Shown here one piece after another: positions 43,713 to 53,980 of a stretch of DNA of 64,000 bases. Below the pieces are notes generated by a model that worked only from the letters and a program-made list of their open reading frames with translations, searched no databases and was not told where the DNA came from. The first letter of the stretch is position 1, and each line of letters opens with the position of its first letter. The stretch lies in assembly GCF_011440395.1 (NCBI RefSeq), contig NZ_JAAOIX010000006.1, positions 235,110 to 299,109 of the forward strand, given 5' to 3'. A program made the position numbers and the translations under genes. The stretch comes from Pseudomaricurvus alcaniphilus (lineage in GTDB: Bacteria > Pseudomonadota > Gammaproteobacteria > Pseudomonadales > Cellvibrionaceae).

Positions 43713-46700
43713 ATGACCCAGTCCGCCAGGTTTCGCAAATCAATACTATCCGTGGCAATTTGTTCCGCTATCTTCGGGCACTATGCCAATGGCCAAGAGG
43801 CTGAAGAAAAAAAGCAACAGGTGGCGCCGCAGGCCAGCGGTAAAATCCAGGAAGAAGTGGTGGTGTACGGGGTTAGCAGCGCCATCGAGAAATCGATAAA
43901 CGACAAGCGATTCTCCGAGAATATTGCCGATACCATCAACGCCGAAGATATCGGTAAATCAGCGGACCAGAATGTCGCGGATGCGCTTTCGCGGGTCACT
44001 GGGGTTACTACCCAGCAGGTGGACGGCGAGGGCACCAAGATTTCCATTCGCGGCGCCAACCCCCAGCAAAACGTCATCGTTATGAATGGTGTGGAGATGA
44101 GTACCACTGACTTCAGTCAGGGTGTTGACCTCTCGGCCTATTCCTCCGATGTGATCTCCAAGATTGTGGTGATCAAGTCACCCAGTGCCAACCATCACGA
44201 AGGCGCATTGGGCGGTATTGTCTATATGCAGTCACCAAAGCCGCTGGAATTGAAGGAAGACGTGCGGGTAATCACCTTGCAAGGGCGCTACGGTGAGCTT
44301 TCCGAAAAAGACGATTACAAGATTTCAGGCAGTTTCTCGGAAACCTTCTTTAACGACAAGCTCGGCATGCTGGTAACGGCTTTCGACGAGACCAATTCGG
44401 TGCGGCGCGACCAGTTCAGTGTTGACCGCTACGTGCCCTTTACCTCCCGTATTGCCCGCGATCCGGACGGCAATATCCTGGAGGATGTCACCGGTCTGGC
44501 AGCCAACGCCAGTGAGTATCGTCTGTACCAGAACGACCGCAACCGCCAGGGCGTCGACCTGGCCCTGCAGTGGGATGTGTCCGACAAAACTACACTCAAC
44601 CTCAATGCCAGCTATAACCAGCAGGAAGTCAAGGAGTCCATGCACATGGCGGTAACCCGCCTGGGCAACGTCACCGAAAATATGGTCGAAGGCGTTGAGC
44701 CTGATCTTGGTGGTGTTCACATAGGTCCGTCGCAGTGGACCGACCCCCAGGAGGATTGGCACACCTTTGATCCGGAAACCCGCACCTTTACCAAATTGCT
44801 AAACCGTTTCAATCTGGGTGATTTGCGCCAGTCGGAAAATCATTACGACAATGAAAATACCATTGTCAAGTTGCAGCTGGCCCATACCTTTAGCGATGAT
44901 TTCAGAATGTACGCCAACCTCAGTAGCTCCAAGTCAGAACGCATTCCCGTGCAGGGTGTGTTTGTGGGCACCCAAAACTGGGACAATATCGCGCCCAGGG
45001 TATTGGCGAAGACGGCTCCGGGCGATCTGGAGCCAGTGGGCTACGATTGCACCAGCGGCGAATGTCGTTTGGTAGCGGGTAGGGGCTTTGTGGATCTCGG
45101 CGACATCATTGATACTCCCGGGCAGGATGACGTACTGGACAATACCTCCACTACCGGTTTTAACCCCGATGACCTGGGGGCGCAGCACCTGTCTTTTATG
45201 AGCCGTAACGTCACTCATGTGGAAGACGAGCGGGCCGACTTTAACGTTGATTTCCACTGGAACGTCGATCTGCCCGGGGTTAGAAAGGTACAGTTCGGCT
45301 ACCGTTACAATACCATTGACAAGTTTGTGGACGATCAAACCGGCAGCTTTAGCAGTGTCAACGAAGGCCAGGTACTTATCAACCCGGATACCGGTCAACC
45401 GATCGTGGTCTTCGACGGACTGCAAGACCTGGATGCCACGCTGTTTTTTGAGGGGAATCTGGACGCCAGCGATTTTATGGATTCATTGGGTTATGGCCGC
45501 GACAATGTCACCGATGGCTGGTTGACTTTTTCTGCATTCGATGTGTTCGAGCAAACCCAGGGCGCTGCCGATACCCTGGCCTTTGTACCTGATAATACCC
45601 AGACGCGCTCGGCTGAACTCGACAATCAGGCGGCTTATGTCAAGTTTGATTTTGCCTTCCTGGATGAGCGCCTGAGCGGTGACATTGGCCTGCGCTACGT
45701 GAAAACCGATGTCCAGACCGCTGGCTACTCCGGGGTCAATTTCTTTTCTGATCCGGCCAACCTCGCGCGGGTATTTGATCCCTTTGTGATTCGTGCTCAC
45801 AGCGATCCGAGTCAGCCCGCCTGCAGTGACATCAAATTCTACGGTGTAAATGCAGCATTGGAGAATCGCTGGTCGCGGGTGGACGGCCAGGGCTGGGATA
45901 CCAACGGCACTCCCAACGATTTTACCGACGACATTCAACTTCCCGATGAGGGCAATTGTTACTACTTCCGTACCGATCCAAACCAGCCCGAAAACGGTTG
46001 GTGGTGGAACTGGCGTCTCTCGGATGTGTCCACTGAGTCACGCTATATCTACGGTGATCGACCGCTGGATGAAAACGGCGAGCCCATTGTTGAAGACCGC
46101 AGCTTGCGCTCGTTCGGGGTAGAAGGCGAGCACACTTACAGTATGCTGTTGCCAAGCCTCAACCTGAATTACGCCTTGAAAGATGACATGATGCTGCGCT
46201 TCGCCGCGTCCAAAACCATGTCGCGGCCGCAAATCGATTCCCTGCGCCCAGGGTTCCGGGTGAATGAGACGGTATGGGGCAATACCCAACCGCGAGCTGG
46301 AAACACCATCACCCTGTTCAATTCGACCCTGGATCCGCTGGAATCCAAAAACCTGGATCTGTCGTTTGAGTGGTACTTTGCTGAAAGCAGTATTGCCTCT
46401 ATTGGCCTGTTCTCCAAGGAGATGACCAACTTTGAGGAGTCTGAGCAGGTGGTGACCTATATGGATGATTTGCGTGGCCTGGGGCTGGACCCCAATGAGC
46501 CGGCTTACGATCCCACCAATCTGGTCAAATTCAAGGACGATCTGGATAACTGTATGCCGCGACGCCTGCTGACGGTGGGTTGGCAGGACGACTGGTTTAA
46601 CAACGGTGGCCCGGAGGAGTTGTGTGCCCAGTTCACCACCACACGCATCAAGAACGGTAAGGGTGCCAGCATTAAAGGGCTCGAAATGCAGTACGTGCAG

Positions 46701-47228
46701 CAGTACCACAATCTGCCGGGACTGCTGGCCGGGTTGGGGCTGGCATTGAACTACACCTACCAGGACAGCCAGTTTGACCAGGAGGTGTCCTCGATTGATT
46801 CCTCCGTCAAGTTACCCGCCTTACCGGTCACCTTTACTCCGGAGCACAGTTATAACGCCAGCATGTTCTGGACCTGGGGTGGTCACCAGGTACGCCTGTC
46901 CTACCAGGCCCAGTCGGATGTACTGGTAGATCGTTCCTGGAACAACGGCTCGCTGTGGCAGGAGGGGCGTAACACCCTGGACTTGTCAGCCACCTACGCC
47001 ATCAACGACAACATGTCGCTGACCTTTGATGCGGTCAACCTGACCGACGAAGAGACCCGGACCTATTTTACCAGCCGCTTCCTGGATCTGGGTGATGTGG
47101 ACGGGGAGGGCAATGCGGTGCTGTTTGATGAGGGCAATCCGCTGGATGGCGATGGTACCCAAGGCCGCACCATCAGCCGTTACAAGACCGGACCGGTCTA
47201 TCGCCTTGGCTTCCGTATGAACTTCTAA
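43713..47228 (+). CDS. TonB-dependent receptor, sugar-uptake type (2)
   Basis: The 1171-residue protein has a signal peptide ending near ANGQE, a TonB box (EEVVVYG) and a plug domain (SADQNVADALSRVTGVTTQQ, then SIRGANPQQNVIVMNG). A large barrel follows, ending in RMNF with the terminal Phe. It is about 245 residues longer than the first receptor, with bigger extracellular loops, so the two probably take different oligosaccharides. It lies between a halogenase-like gene and a GH50 agarase and is followed by its own terminator, which fits import of neoagaro-oligosaccharides. Confidence 0.9.
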   Translation: MTQSARFRKSILSVAICSAIFGHYANGQEAEEKKQQVAPQASGKIQEEVVVYGVSSAIEKSINDKRFSENIADTINAEDIGKSADQNVADALSRVTGVTTQQVDGEGTKISIRGANPQQNVIVMNGVEMSTTDFSQGVDLSAYSSDVISKIVVIKSPSANHHEGALGGIVYMQSPKPLELKEDVRVITLQGRYGELSEKDDYKISGSFSETFFNDKLGMLVTAFDETNSVRRDQFSVDRYVPFTSRIARDPDGNILEDVTGLAANASEYRLYQNDRNRQGVDLALQWDVSDKTTLNLNASYNQQEVKESMHMAVTRLGNVTENMVEGVEPDLGGVHIGPSQWTDPQEDWHTFDPETRTFTKLLNRFNLGDLRQSENHYDNENTIVKLQLAHTFSDDFRMYANLSSSKSERIPVQGVFVGTQNWDNIAPRVLAKTAPGDLEPVGYDCTSGECRLVAGRGFVDLGDIIDTPGQDDVLDNTSTTGFNPDDLGAQHLSFMSRNVTHVEDERADFNVDFHWNVDLPGVRKVQFGYRYNTIDKFVDDQTGSFSSVNEGQVLINPDTGQPIVVFDGLQDLDATLFFEGNLDASDFMDSLGYGRDNVTDGWLTFSAFDVFEQTQGAADTLAFVPDNTQTRSAELDNQAAYVKFDFAFLDERLSGDIGLRYVKTDVQTAGYSGVNFFSDPANLARVFDPFVIRAHSDPSQPACSDIKFYGVNAALENRWSRVDGQGWDTNGTPNDFTDDIQLPDEGNCYYFRTDPNQPENGWWWNWRLSDVSTESRYIYGDRPLDENGEPIVEDRSLRSFGVEGEHTYSMLLPSLNLNYALKDDMMLRFAASKTMSRPQIDSLRPGFRVNETVWGNTQPRAGNTITLFNSTLDPLESKNLDLSFEWYFAESSIASIGLFSKEMTNFEESEQVVTYMDDLRGLGLDPNEPAYDPTNLVKFKDDLDNCMPRRLLTVGWQDDWFNNGGPEELCAQFTTTRIKNGKGASIKGLEMQYVQQYHNLPGLLAGLGLALNYTYQDSQFDQEVSSIDSSVKLPALPVTFTPEHSYNASMFWTWGGHQVRLSYQAQSDVLVDRSWNNGSLWQEGRNTLDLSATYAINDNMSLTFDAVNLTDEETRTYFTSRFLDLGDVDGEGNAVLFDEGNPLDGDGTQGRTISRYKTGPVYRLGFRMNF

Positions 47229-47260
47229 ACCGGGGGGAAATAGAGCAACCGGTCAACGCG

Positions 47261-47303
47261 AGCGCCGCAATCATCGCTATTTGATGACTGCGGCGCTTTT
47301 TTT
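47261..47303 (+). terminator. intrinsic terminator after TonB receptor 2
   Basis: AGCGCCGCAATCATC and GATGACTGCGGCGCT pair with one mismatch across a short loop and are followed by seven T residues. Confidence 0.85.
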
Positions 47304-47424
47304 GCATTTGTTGGCTTATTGCAATAGTTGCCGGCAACATTGAGGCTTCATTCATCAATGTTGTGACCCGCTGCTCAACTGAACTCGGCAATCTGATCTC
47401 GCATAAAGAATAGGGAAGAAAACA

Positions 47425-49791
47425 ATGCTTATCCAATCCTGTCGTAGAGTGCTGGCCCTTGCTGTTGTCGGGGCATCGCTATCGGTGCTCGCTGGCTGTC
47501 TGTCCGAGGGGCCTGGCGGCCCAGCTCATAGCAGCCAGCATAGCCTTGCGGATGGCCCCGAGTTGATTGCACAGCTATTGGATTTTGACCTGACTCCCCC
47601 GCCCGGGTCTATACAGGAAGAGGGTGCCTTTGCCACCCAGGTGGCAGCGGCGGCCCCTCACAATGGCAAGGCGTTGGCGATTCGTTTTTCGCCGGAAGGG
47701 GAGCATTCAGCAATTCATTTCCGGCCAGCCGCCGCCTGGGACTGGAGTAATCTCGAGGAGTTTCATATTGCCCTGGACGCCAGCAACCCAGGCCCGGAAC
47801 CCATGCAGTTGTTCCTCACTCTTACCGATAGCCATGGCACCAGTTTAAACCGAGCGGTAAACATCGCGGCGGGGGAACAGGGTACTTACTACGCGGTGAT
47901 TGCCGGGCAGTTTGTGGACAAAGAGGTCGAGGCAATATCCAGCAAGACTTCGACGGCACCGCCCTGGGCCTCAGATGAGGAGATGTTTGTATTCCGCTTT
48001 GGCAGCAGGGATATTGATCTGTCCGCCATTACCGAGTTGTCCCTGTGGGTGAGAGGCACGCTGGAGGAAAAGCAACTGCTGGTCGATAATATCCGGCTGC
48101 GTCGCAATCTGGCCTATGACCCGTCGTACCTGCAAAAATTTGTCGATCAGTTTGGCCAGAATGCCAAGGCTGATTATCCCTTGAAAGTGCATTCCCAGCA
48201 GGAGTTGCAGGACGCAGCCAATGCCGAACTCGCTGCCCTGGCAGCATCCGGCGCACTGCCTGACCGCTCTCGCTTTGGTGGCTGGAAGGACGGCCCGCGG
48301 CGCCAGGCAAGCGGATATTTTCGCACTGAAAAGGTCAACGACAAGTGGTGGCTGGTGGATCCGGACGGCTACCTGTTTTTCTCCAACGGACTGGCCAATG
48401 TGCGCATGGCCAATATGACTACCCTCACCGGGGTGGAGTACCGGGACCCATCGGTGCGCTACGTGGATCCTGGGGAAGTGACACCCGAAGATTCAATCGG
48501 CATTGTCACCGTCTCCGATGAGGTGCTACAGACGGCCTACGTGGCGGCGCCGTTACGCCGGGATATGTTTACCTGGTTGCCCGACTACGACGACGAGTTG
48601 GCTGATCACTACAGCTATCGACGTTCGGTGCACAAGGGGCCCCTGCCATCCGGTGAAACCTTCAGTTTCTATCGCGCCAACCTGGAGCGTCGCTACGGCC
48701 AGAGTTCGGAAGAATCCTACATTCGCAAATGGGAGGAGGTGACCCTGGAGCGGATGCTTGACTGGGGTTTCACTTCTATGGGCAACTGGGTGGACCCGGC
48801 GTTCTACCCCAACCAGCAGGTACCCTATTTTGCCAACGGCTGGATTATTGGCGACTTTAAAACCCTCTCCTCAGGCCACGACGAATGGTCGCCGATGCCC
48901 GACTCATTTGACCCGGAGTTTGTGCGTCGCGCCAGGATTACTGTTGGTGTCATCGCTGAAGAGATTCAGGGGTCGCCATGGTGTGTGGGTGTCTTCGTCG
49001 ATAATGAAAAGAGTTGGGGCCACCCGTCTGGCAGCGTCTCGGAGCGCTTTGGATTGATTCTCGACGCATTGTCCAAAAATGCCAGCGAGAGTCCGGCCAA
49101 ACAGGCGTTTACCAAGCGCTTGCGGGACAAGTACGGCGCCATCGCCAACTTGAACAAACAATGGCGAACTGACGTGCAGTCCTGGGAGGCGTTTGCCGCT
49201 GGTGTTACGCTGAACGAATTCCCCCAGCCGGCCCTGGATGATTTTTCCACTCTGTTGGCCATGCTCTCAGAGCAGTACTTCCGCGTCGTCCATGATGCCC
49301 TCGAAGAAGTGCTTCCCAATCATCTCTATATGGGCGTACGCATGGCCGGTTGGGGCATGCCCCAGGAAACCATCCGCGCGGCGGTAAAATATTCGGATGT
49401 ACTGAGTTTCAATAGCTACAAAGAGGGCCTGCAGCCCAACGCCTGGTCCTTTCTGGACGAGATTGACATGCCCAGCTTGATCGGTGAGTTTCATATTGGC
49501 GCCACTGACGACTCGGGGCTGTTTCATCCCGGCCTGGTGAGCGCAGAAAACCAGCAGGAGCGCGCCACTATGTATCTGAACTACATGAACAGTGTCCTGG
49601 CCCAGGACACTATGGTCGGGGCTCACTGGTTTCAGTATATCGATTCACCCATAACCGGTCGCACCTACGACGGTGAAAACTACAACGTCGGCTTTGTCTC
49701 GGTAACCGACATCCCCTATCCGGAGATGGTGGAGGCGGCGCGCACATTCAACACCGCACTTTACCGTAAACGCTATGGTAAAAAGCCCTGA
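47425..49791 (+). CDS. GH50 beta-agarase, lipoprotein (2)
   Basis: The 788-residue protein has the same plan as the first agarase: lipobox (VLAGC), a beta-sandwich domain, and a GH50 barrel with Glu528 in FVDNEKSWG and Glu688 in LIGEFHIG. It is very similar to the copy at 39450 through the barrel and more diverged in the first 230 residues, so the two arose by duplication. The GGGAAG site precedes the ATG at 47425. No operator palindrome is evident in front, so it may be read from its own promoter in the 120 bp after the terminator. Confidence 0.9.
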   Translation: MLIQSCRRVLALAVVGASLSVLAGCLSEGPGGPAHSSQHSLADGPELIAQLLDFDLTPPPGSIQEEGAFATQVAAAAPHNGKALAIRFSPEGEHSAIHFRPAAAWDWSNLEEFHIALDASNPGPEPMQLFLTLTDSHGTSLNRAVNIAAGEQGTYYAVIAGQFVDKEVEAISSKTSTAPPWASDEEMFVFRFGSRDIDLSAITELSLWVRGTLEEKQLLVDNIRLRRNLAYDPSYLQKFVDQFGQNAKADYPLKVHSQQELQDAANAELAALAASGALPDRSRFGGWKDGPRRQASGYFRTEKVNDKWWLVDPDGYLFFSNGLANVRMANMTTLTGVEYRDPSVRYVDPGEVTPEDSIGIVTVSDEVLQTAYVAAPLRRDMFTWLPDYDDELADHYSYRRSVHKGPLPSGETFSFYRANLERRYGQSSEESYIRKWEEVTLERMLDWGFTSMGNWVDPAFYPNQQVPYFANGWIIGDFKTLSSGHDEWSPMPDSFDPEFVRRARITVGVIAEEIQGSPWCVGVFVDNEKSWGHPSGSVSERFGLILDALSKNASESPAKQAFTKRLRDKYGAIANLNKQWRTDVQSWEAFAAGVTLNEFPQPALDDFSTLLAMLSEQYFRVVHDALEEVLPNHLYMGVRMAGWGMPQETIRAAVKYSDVLSFNSYKEGLQPNAWSFLDEIDMPSLIGEFHIGATDDSGLFHPGLVSAENQQERATMYLNYMNSVLAQDTMVGAHWFQYIDSPITGRTYDGENYNVGFVSVTDIPYPEMVEAARTFNTALYRKRYGKKP

Positions 49792-49826
49792 TCTTTACCT
49801 CGGACCATGGAGAGGCAGCAGGTAGT

Positions 49827-49955
49827 ATGGCAGCGCAATTAAAGGCAGCACAGGGCAATTCCCACTACCGCAAAAGTTGGGAGCCGTTGGTGTTTGCGTT
49901 TGACAAGCAGTTCAAGCGCTATGCAGCGGCGACAAACTTTTTCTGGCATAACTGA
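49827..49955 (+). CDS. short ORF overlapping a dispersed repeat
   Basis: A 42-codon frame between the agarase and the sulfatase ends in FFWHN. It resembles the 3' end of a longer gene rather than a complete protein. No family is recognised. Its last 35 bases recur at 60890-60924, so it is probably part of a decayed element. Confidence 0.3.
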   Translation: MAAQLKAAQGNSHYRKSWEPLVFAFDKQFKRYAAATNFFWHN

Positions 49956-49964
49956 TATGCAACC
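49930..49964 (+). repeat. dispersed 35-bp repeat, copy A
   Basis: The stretch from CGACAAAC to ATGCAACC matches 60890-60924 at 30 of 35 positions in the same orientation. Weaker similarity extends about 40 bp to the left. It ends 13 bp before the sulfatase start codon. Confidence 0.6.
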
Positions 49965-49977
49965 CAGGGAGTTAAAG

Positions 49978-51444
49978 ATGAGCACCGGTATTGCTGGCAG
50001 AGTGAGAAGTTACTTTCACCATTGTGCCTTGCTATTGATGTCTGCACTATTTATGAGTCATAGCCACGGCGACAGTCGACCCAATATCGTGGTGATCCTG
50101 GCTGATGATTTGGGTTACGGCGACTTGGGCTACACTGGCTCAACAGAAATATCGACACCGAACATTGATAGCCTGGCTAAAAACGGGGTTGTTTTTACCA
50201 ATGGCTATGTGACACACCCCTATTGTGGCCCCTCTCGGGCAGGCTTGTTGACCGGACGCTACCAGGCCCGGTTCGGGATGGAAATCAATGCCGCCCATTC
50301 GCCCGACGATCCCTATATGGGCCTGCCTGTCGACCAAAAAACCTTCGCTACCCGATTACAACAAGTAGGCTACAGGACTGCAGTCGTGGGGAAGTGGCAC
50401 TTGGGTTCACATCCGAACTTCCACCCCAACAACCGCGGCTTTGACTACTTCTTCGGCTTTCTGCCGGGTGGTCACGATTATTTTCCTGAATCCGTAAAAG
50501 TCAGTAGTGAGCCCTATAATGTGCCGCTTGCCCGCAACGGGAAACCGGCCCAGTTAAATGAATACCTGACCACGGCGCTAAGTCGGGACGCAGCCAATTT
50601 TGTCTTGTCTACGCAAGAGCCGTTTATGCTGTATGTGGCCTACAACGCGCCACACGAGCCATTGCAGGCCACGGAACAGGACCTTGCCAAATACCAGCAT
50701 ATAGAGGATGTAAATCGCCGCACCTACGCAGCTATGGTCGACTCCATGGATCAAGGGGTTGGCAGAATCATCGATGCGCTTAAACAGAGCGGAAAGTTTG
50801 AAAATACCCTGGTTTTTTTCCTGTCGGATAACGGTGGCGTCTATCCGGAGAGCTGGATGCCAAATTCCAATTGGGCCAGCAACAAGCCCTTTCGTCGAGG
50901 CAAGGTCAGTCTGACTGAGGGGGGAGTACACGTGCCTTTTATCGCCCATTGGCCGGCGGGAATCGGCAGTCAGGGTAATTTTGATGGCCTGGTTTCATCC
51001 CTGGACATAGCAGCCACCGCGCTCGCTTTGGCAGGCGCAGACGGTGACGATGCCAACCTCGACGGGGTCAACCTGGTGCCGTTTGTTACGGGGAAAAACC
51101 CGCAATCCCCACACCGTGCGTTGTTCTGGCGCCTGGAAGAAGCCAGCAATCTGTGGGCCGTGCGTACGCCGGACTACAAATATCTGCACCAGCCCCTGCC
51201 AGGAGTGGGAAAAAGTTTTTTTGACATGCGTGCTGATCCTTATGAAACCAACAATCTCAACGGCAGCATGCCAAAGCAGCAGGCTGAACTTGCCGCTTTA
51301 TGGAATGAGTGGAACCGGGCCAACGCGCAAAATATCCTGTTGCAAAATGAACCCTATTTACAGCAACGAGACGCATTTTACGAAAATCTTTACCAGGATT
51401 TACTAAAACAGGCCAGAGAGCGCAAAAGCTTTATTGTTGAGTAG
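49978..51444 (+). CDS. type I sulfatase (1)
   Basis: The 488-residue protein has an N-terminal signal peptide (about 1-32) and a formylglycine-dependent sulfatase fold. Cys83 in CGPSRAGLLTGR is the residue converted to formylglycine. RPNIVVILADDLGYGD and FFLSDNGG hold metal-binding Asp/Asn residues, and GKWHLG the Lys/His pair. The GGAG-preceded ATG at 49978 is preferred over starts at 49894 and 49957. Between two GH50 genes it probably removes sulfate from agar, porphyran or a related galactan before chain cutting. A maturase (anaerobic or FGE type) is not in the window. Confidence 0.85.
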   Translation: MSTGIAGRVRSYFHHCALLLMSALFMSHSHGDSRPNIVVILADDLGYGDLGYTGSTEISTPNIDSLAKNGVVFTNGYVTHPYCGPSRAGLLTGRYQARFGMEINAAHSPDDPYMGLPVDQKTFATRLQQVGYRTAVVGKWHLGSHPNFHPNNRGFDYFFGFLPGGHDYFPESVKVSSEPYNVPLARNGKPAQLNEYLTTALSRDAANFVLSTQEPFMLYVAYNAPHEPLQATEQDLAKYQHIEDVNRRTYAAMVDSMDQGVGRIIDALKQSGKFENTLVFFLSDNGGVYPESWMPNSNWASNKPFRRGKVSLTEGGVHVPFIAHWPAGIGSQGNFDGLVSSLDIAATALALAGADGDDANLDGVNLVPFVTGKNPQSPHRALFWRLEEASNLWAVRTPDYKYLHQPLPGVGKSFFDMRADPYETNNLNGSMPKQQAELAALWNEWNRANAQNILLQNEPYLQQRDAFYENLYQDLLKQARERKSFIVE

Positions 51445-51614
51445 GCGCCGCTCCTGGATGACTTCGGGAGAGTGGAAAGTAAAAAACCTCAGAGATCGTG
51501 GCGGTATCAGCTGGCCGCTACCCGTTTTTGAGTACGTTAGTGAGTAGGTTGACGGGTTGCGCCAGGCAATTGCCTCAGTGTTCTCGACAGCAGCCATACG
51601 TGAAAGGAGTTAAA

Positions 51615-53930
51615 ATGATCAGGGCACCTTACCTTTTCTTTGTTGTTTCATTTTTGCTGGTGGCGTGTAAGCCAGAAACAGCCAATGTTGCTGCGGTTAA
51701 GGTAACCGACACGCCAGTGGTTGATCTCAAGGCAGCAGTAGCGACCGGGGTTTTATCCGGACAGAATACGTCACTGGATTGGGTGTCAGGCCCCTCAGAA
51801 GGCTTGCATGTTAGGTTTAACGCTCGGGAGAATGCGCATGCGGGCTTGGTAATCCAGCCCCGGCAGGCCTGGGATTGGAGCGCTTATGAAAGCTTTAATG
51901 TTGCATTCGAAATCTCCAACCCCGGCGAGCACTCGGTCCAACTGTTCCTGACGATCACGGATCAAAGTGGTGCCAGTTACACCCGGTCAGCAAGTATTGG
52001 CGTGGGACCAGCCCGTGTTTACTATGCCAAGCTGGCCGGGCATGACCTGCAGAAAGCCGATGATCGCCAGCATAATGACTATAACTTCGAATCTGGTTTG
52101 CGCTCCAATCCGGACTCGTGGCACTCCGACGAGATTCAATTCACCTCTATGTGGGGAAAACAGAATCTTGATACCTCCGCAATAACGAAAATTTCGGTAT
52201 CCCTGAATCACGTCCTGCACGATAAGGAAATCATCGTTCACAAAATTGTACTTCGCCCCAATCCCCCCCTTGACGATGAATTTCTCACCAATATCGTCGA
52301 TCAGTACGGTCAAAATGCCAAGCAGGACTTCGAGGGAAAAGTGCACAGCGACTCAGATCTAAAACAACAGCGAGACGCTGAGCGTGAAAGTTTACGGAAA
52401 ACAGTTTCGGCGGACCGCTCCAAGTGGGGTGGCTGGTTATCAGGCCCCAGGCTTACAGCTAGCGGATACTTTCGGGCAGAAAAAGTCGATGGCAAGTGGT
52501 CGCTGGTCGACCCGGACGGCTATCTGTACTTTGCCACAGGTGTGGACATCATTCGGCTGGCAAATTCAACCACCATAACAGGGTATGACTTTCCCAACCC
52601 GGTTATCGCGGAGACGTCTGCCAATTCGACCACACCGGAAGATTCCAAGGGGCTGGCCCGGGTGGCGGATACGGTAGTGGCTGACCGGTTCGTGGCCTCC
52701 GAACTGCGCAAGAACATGTTTCGATGGTTACCGGAATACAGCGAACCCCTGGGCAAACACTATGGCTATCGACAGAGTACACACTCGGGTCCATTACCCA
52801 GAGGAGAAACCTACAGCTTCTATTCCGCCAACCTGGAGCGCAAGTACGCCGATATCAATCCGGACTTTATGGCGGCATGGCGGGAGACAACCGTTGACAG
52901 AATGTTAACCTGGGGCTTTACCTCACTGGGCAATTGGACCGACCCTGATTATTACGATAACAACAGAATTCCCTATTTTGCCAATGGCTGGATTATTGGT
53001 GATTTTAAAACCATCTCCAGTGGCAGTGATTTCTGGGCACCATTGCCCGATGTGTTTGATCCGGTTTTTGCTCAAAGAGCAGATGTCACTGCGCGGCAGA
53101 TTGCCGCTGAAGTAAAAGACAGTCCCTGGTGTGTTGGTGTATTTGTTGATAACGAGAAGGGCTTTGGTCGCAGTGAGACCAACGAATTACGCTATGGCAT
53201 AGTGATTAACGCCTTGGCTCGCGACGGCCAGGATGTACCCACCAAGGCCGAATTTACCCGTCAAATGCGCGAAAAATACGCCTCAATTAACGCATTGAAT
53301 ACCGCCTGGGGCGTCGATATTGAAGATTGGGACAGTTTTGATCGGGGCTTCAGGTCTAGTATCAATAACCCGACCCAGCTGCAAGATTATGCTTATTTGC
53401 TCGGGGTTTACGCCGACAAGTATTTCAGCACTGTGGATCAGGCACTGGAAAGATACCTGCCCAATCATATGTACCTTGGGTCCCGGTTTGCCGATTGGGG
53501 TATGCCTATGGAAGTGGTGCAAGCTGCCGCCAAACACGTAGATGTTGTCAGCTACAACATCTACAAGGAAGGCATTCACCCAGCCAGCTGGGGCTTTCTG
53601 GAGGAGTTGGATAAGCCTTCTATTATTGGCGAATTCCATATGGGGGCGAGCGATTCAGGGCTGTTTCACGGCGGGTTGGTACTGTCTGCCGATCAGGAAG
53701 ATCGCGCCAAAATGTACCGTGAATACATGCAGTCTGTGATCGATAACCCGTATTTTATCGGCGCACACTGGTTCCAGTATATGGATTCCCCCATAACGGG
53801 CAGGGCGCTGGATGGCGAAAACTACAACAATGGCTTTGTTTCCGTTGCCGATGTGCCTTATCAACCCATGGTGAAAGCGGCCAGCTCCATTCACAAGGAG
53901 ATGTATCAGCGCCGCTTTGGCAAGCAGTGA
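51615..53930 (+). CDS. GH50 beta-agarase, lipoprotein (3)
   Basis: The 771-residue protein is the most diverged of the three GH50 genes. It has a lipobox (LLVAC), a beta-sandwich domain and a barrel with Glu514 in FVDNEKGFG and Glu673 in IIGEFHMG. The SW after the first Glu and the I of the second motif are replaced (GF and M), and the start of the barrel reads DRSKWGGWLSGPR. The subsite around the catalytic pair may therefore differ, for example for a substituted galactan. AAGGAG lies just before the ATG at 51615. Its stop overlaps the longest form of the next ORF. Confidence 0.9.
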   Translation: MIRAPYLFFVVSFLLVACKPETANVAAVKVTDTPVVDLKAAVATGVLSGQNTSLDWVSGPSEGLHVRFNARENAHAGLVIQPRQAWDWSAYESFNVAFEISNPGEHSVQLFLTITDQSGASYTRSASIGVGPARVYYAKLAGHDLQKADDRQHNDYNFESGLRSNPDSWHSDEIQFTSMWGKQNLDTSAITKISVSLNHVLHDKEIIVHKIVLRPNPPLDDEFLTNIVDQYGQNAKQDFEGKVHSDSDLKQQRDAERESLRKTVSADRSKWGGWLSGPRLTASGYFRAEKVDGKWSLVDPDGYLYFATGVDIIRLANSTTITGYDFPNPVIAETSANSTTPEDSKGLARVADTVVADRFVASELRKNMFRWLPEYSEPLGKHYGYRQSTHSGPLPRGETYSFYSANLERKYADINPDFMAAWRETTVDRMLTWGFTSLGNWTDPDYYDNNRIPYFANGWIIGDFKTISSGSDFWAPLPDVFDPVFAQRADVTARQIAAEVKDSPWCVGVFVDNEKGFGRSETNELRYGIVINALARDGQDVPTKAEFTRQMREKYASINALNTAWGVDIEDWDSFDRGFRSSINNPTQLQDYAYLLGVYADKYFSTVDQALERYLPNHMYLGSRFADWGMPMEVVQAAAKHVDVVSYNIYKEGIHPASWGFLEELDKPSIIGEFHMGASDSGLFHGGLVLSADQEDRAKMYREYMQSVIDNPYFIGAHWFQYMDSPITGRALDGENYNNGFVSVADVPYQPMVKAASSIHKEMYQRRFGKQ

Positions 53931-53980
53931 TGGATATCCCCACGCGCTATAAACCTGGTGAGCAGGTAAAGGATTACAGG

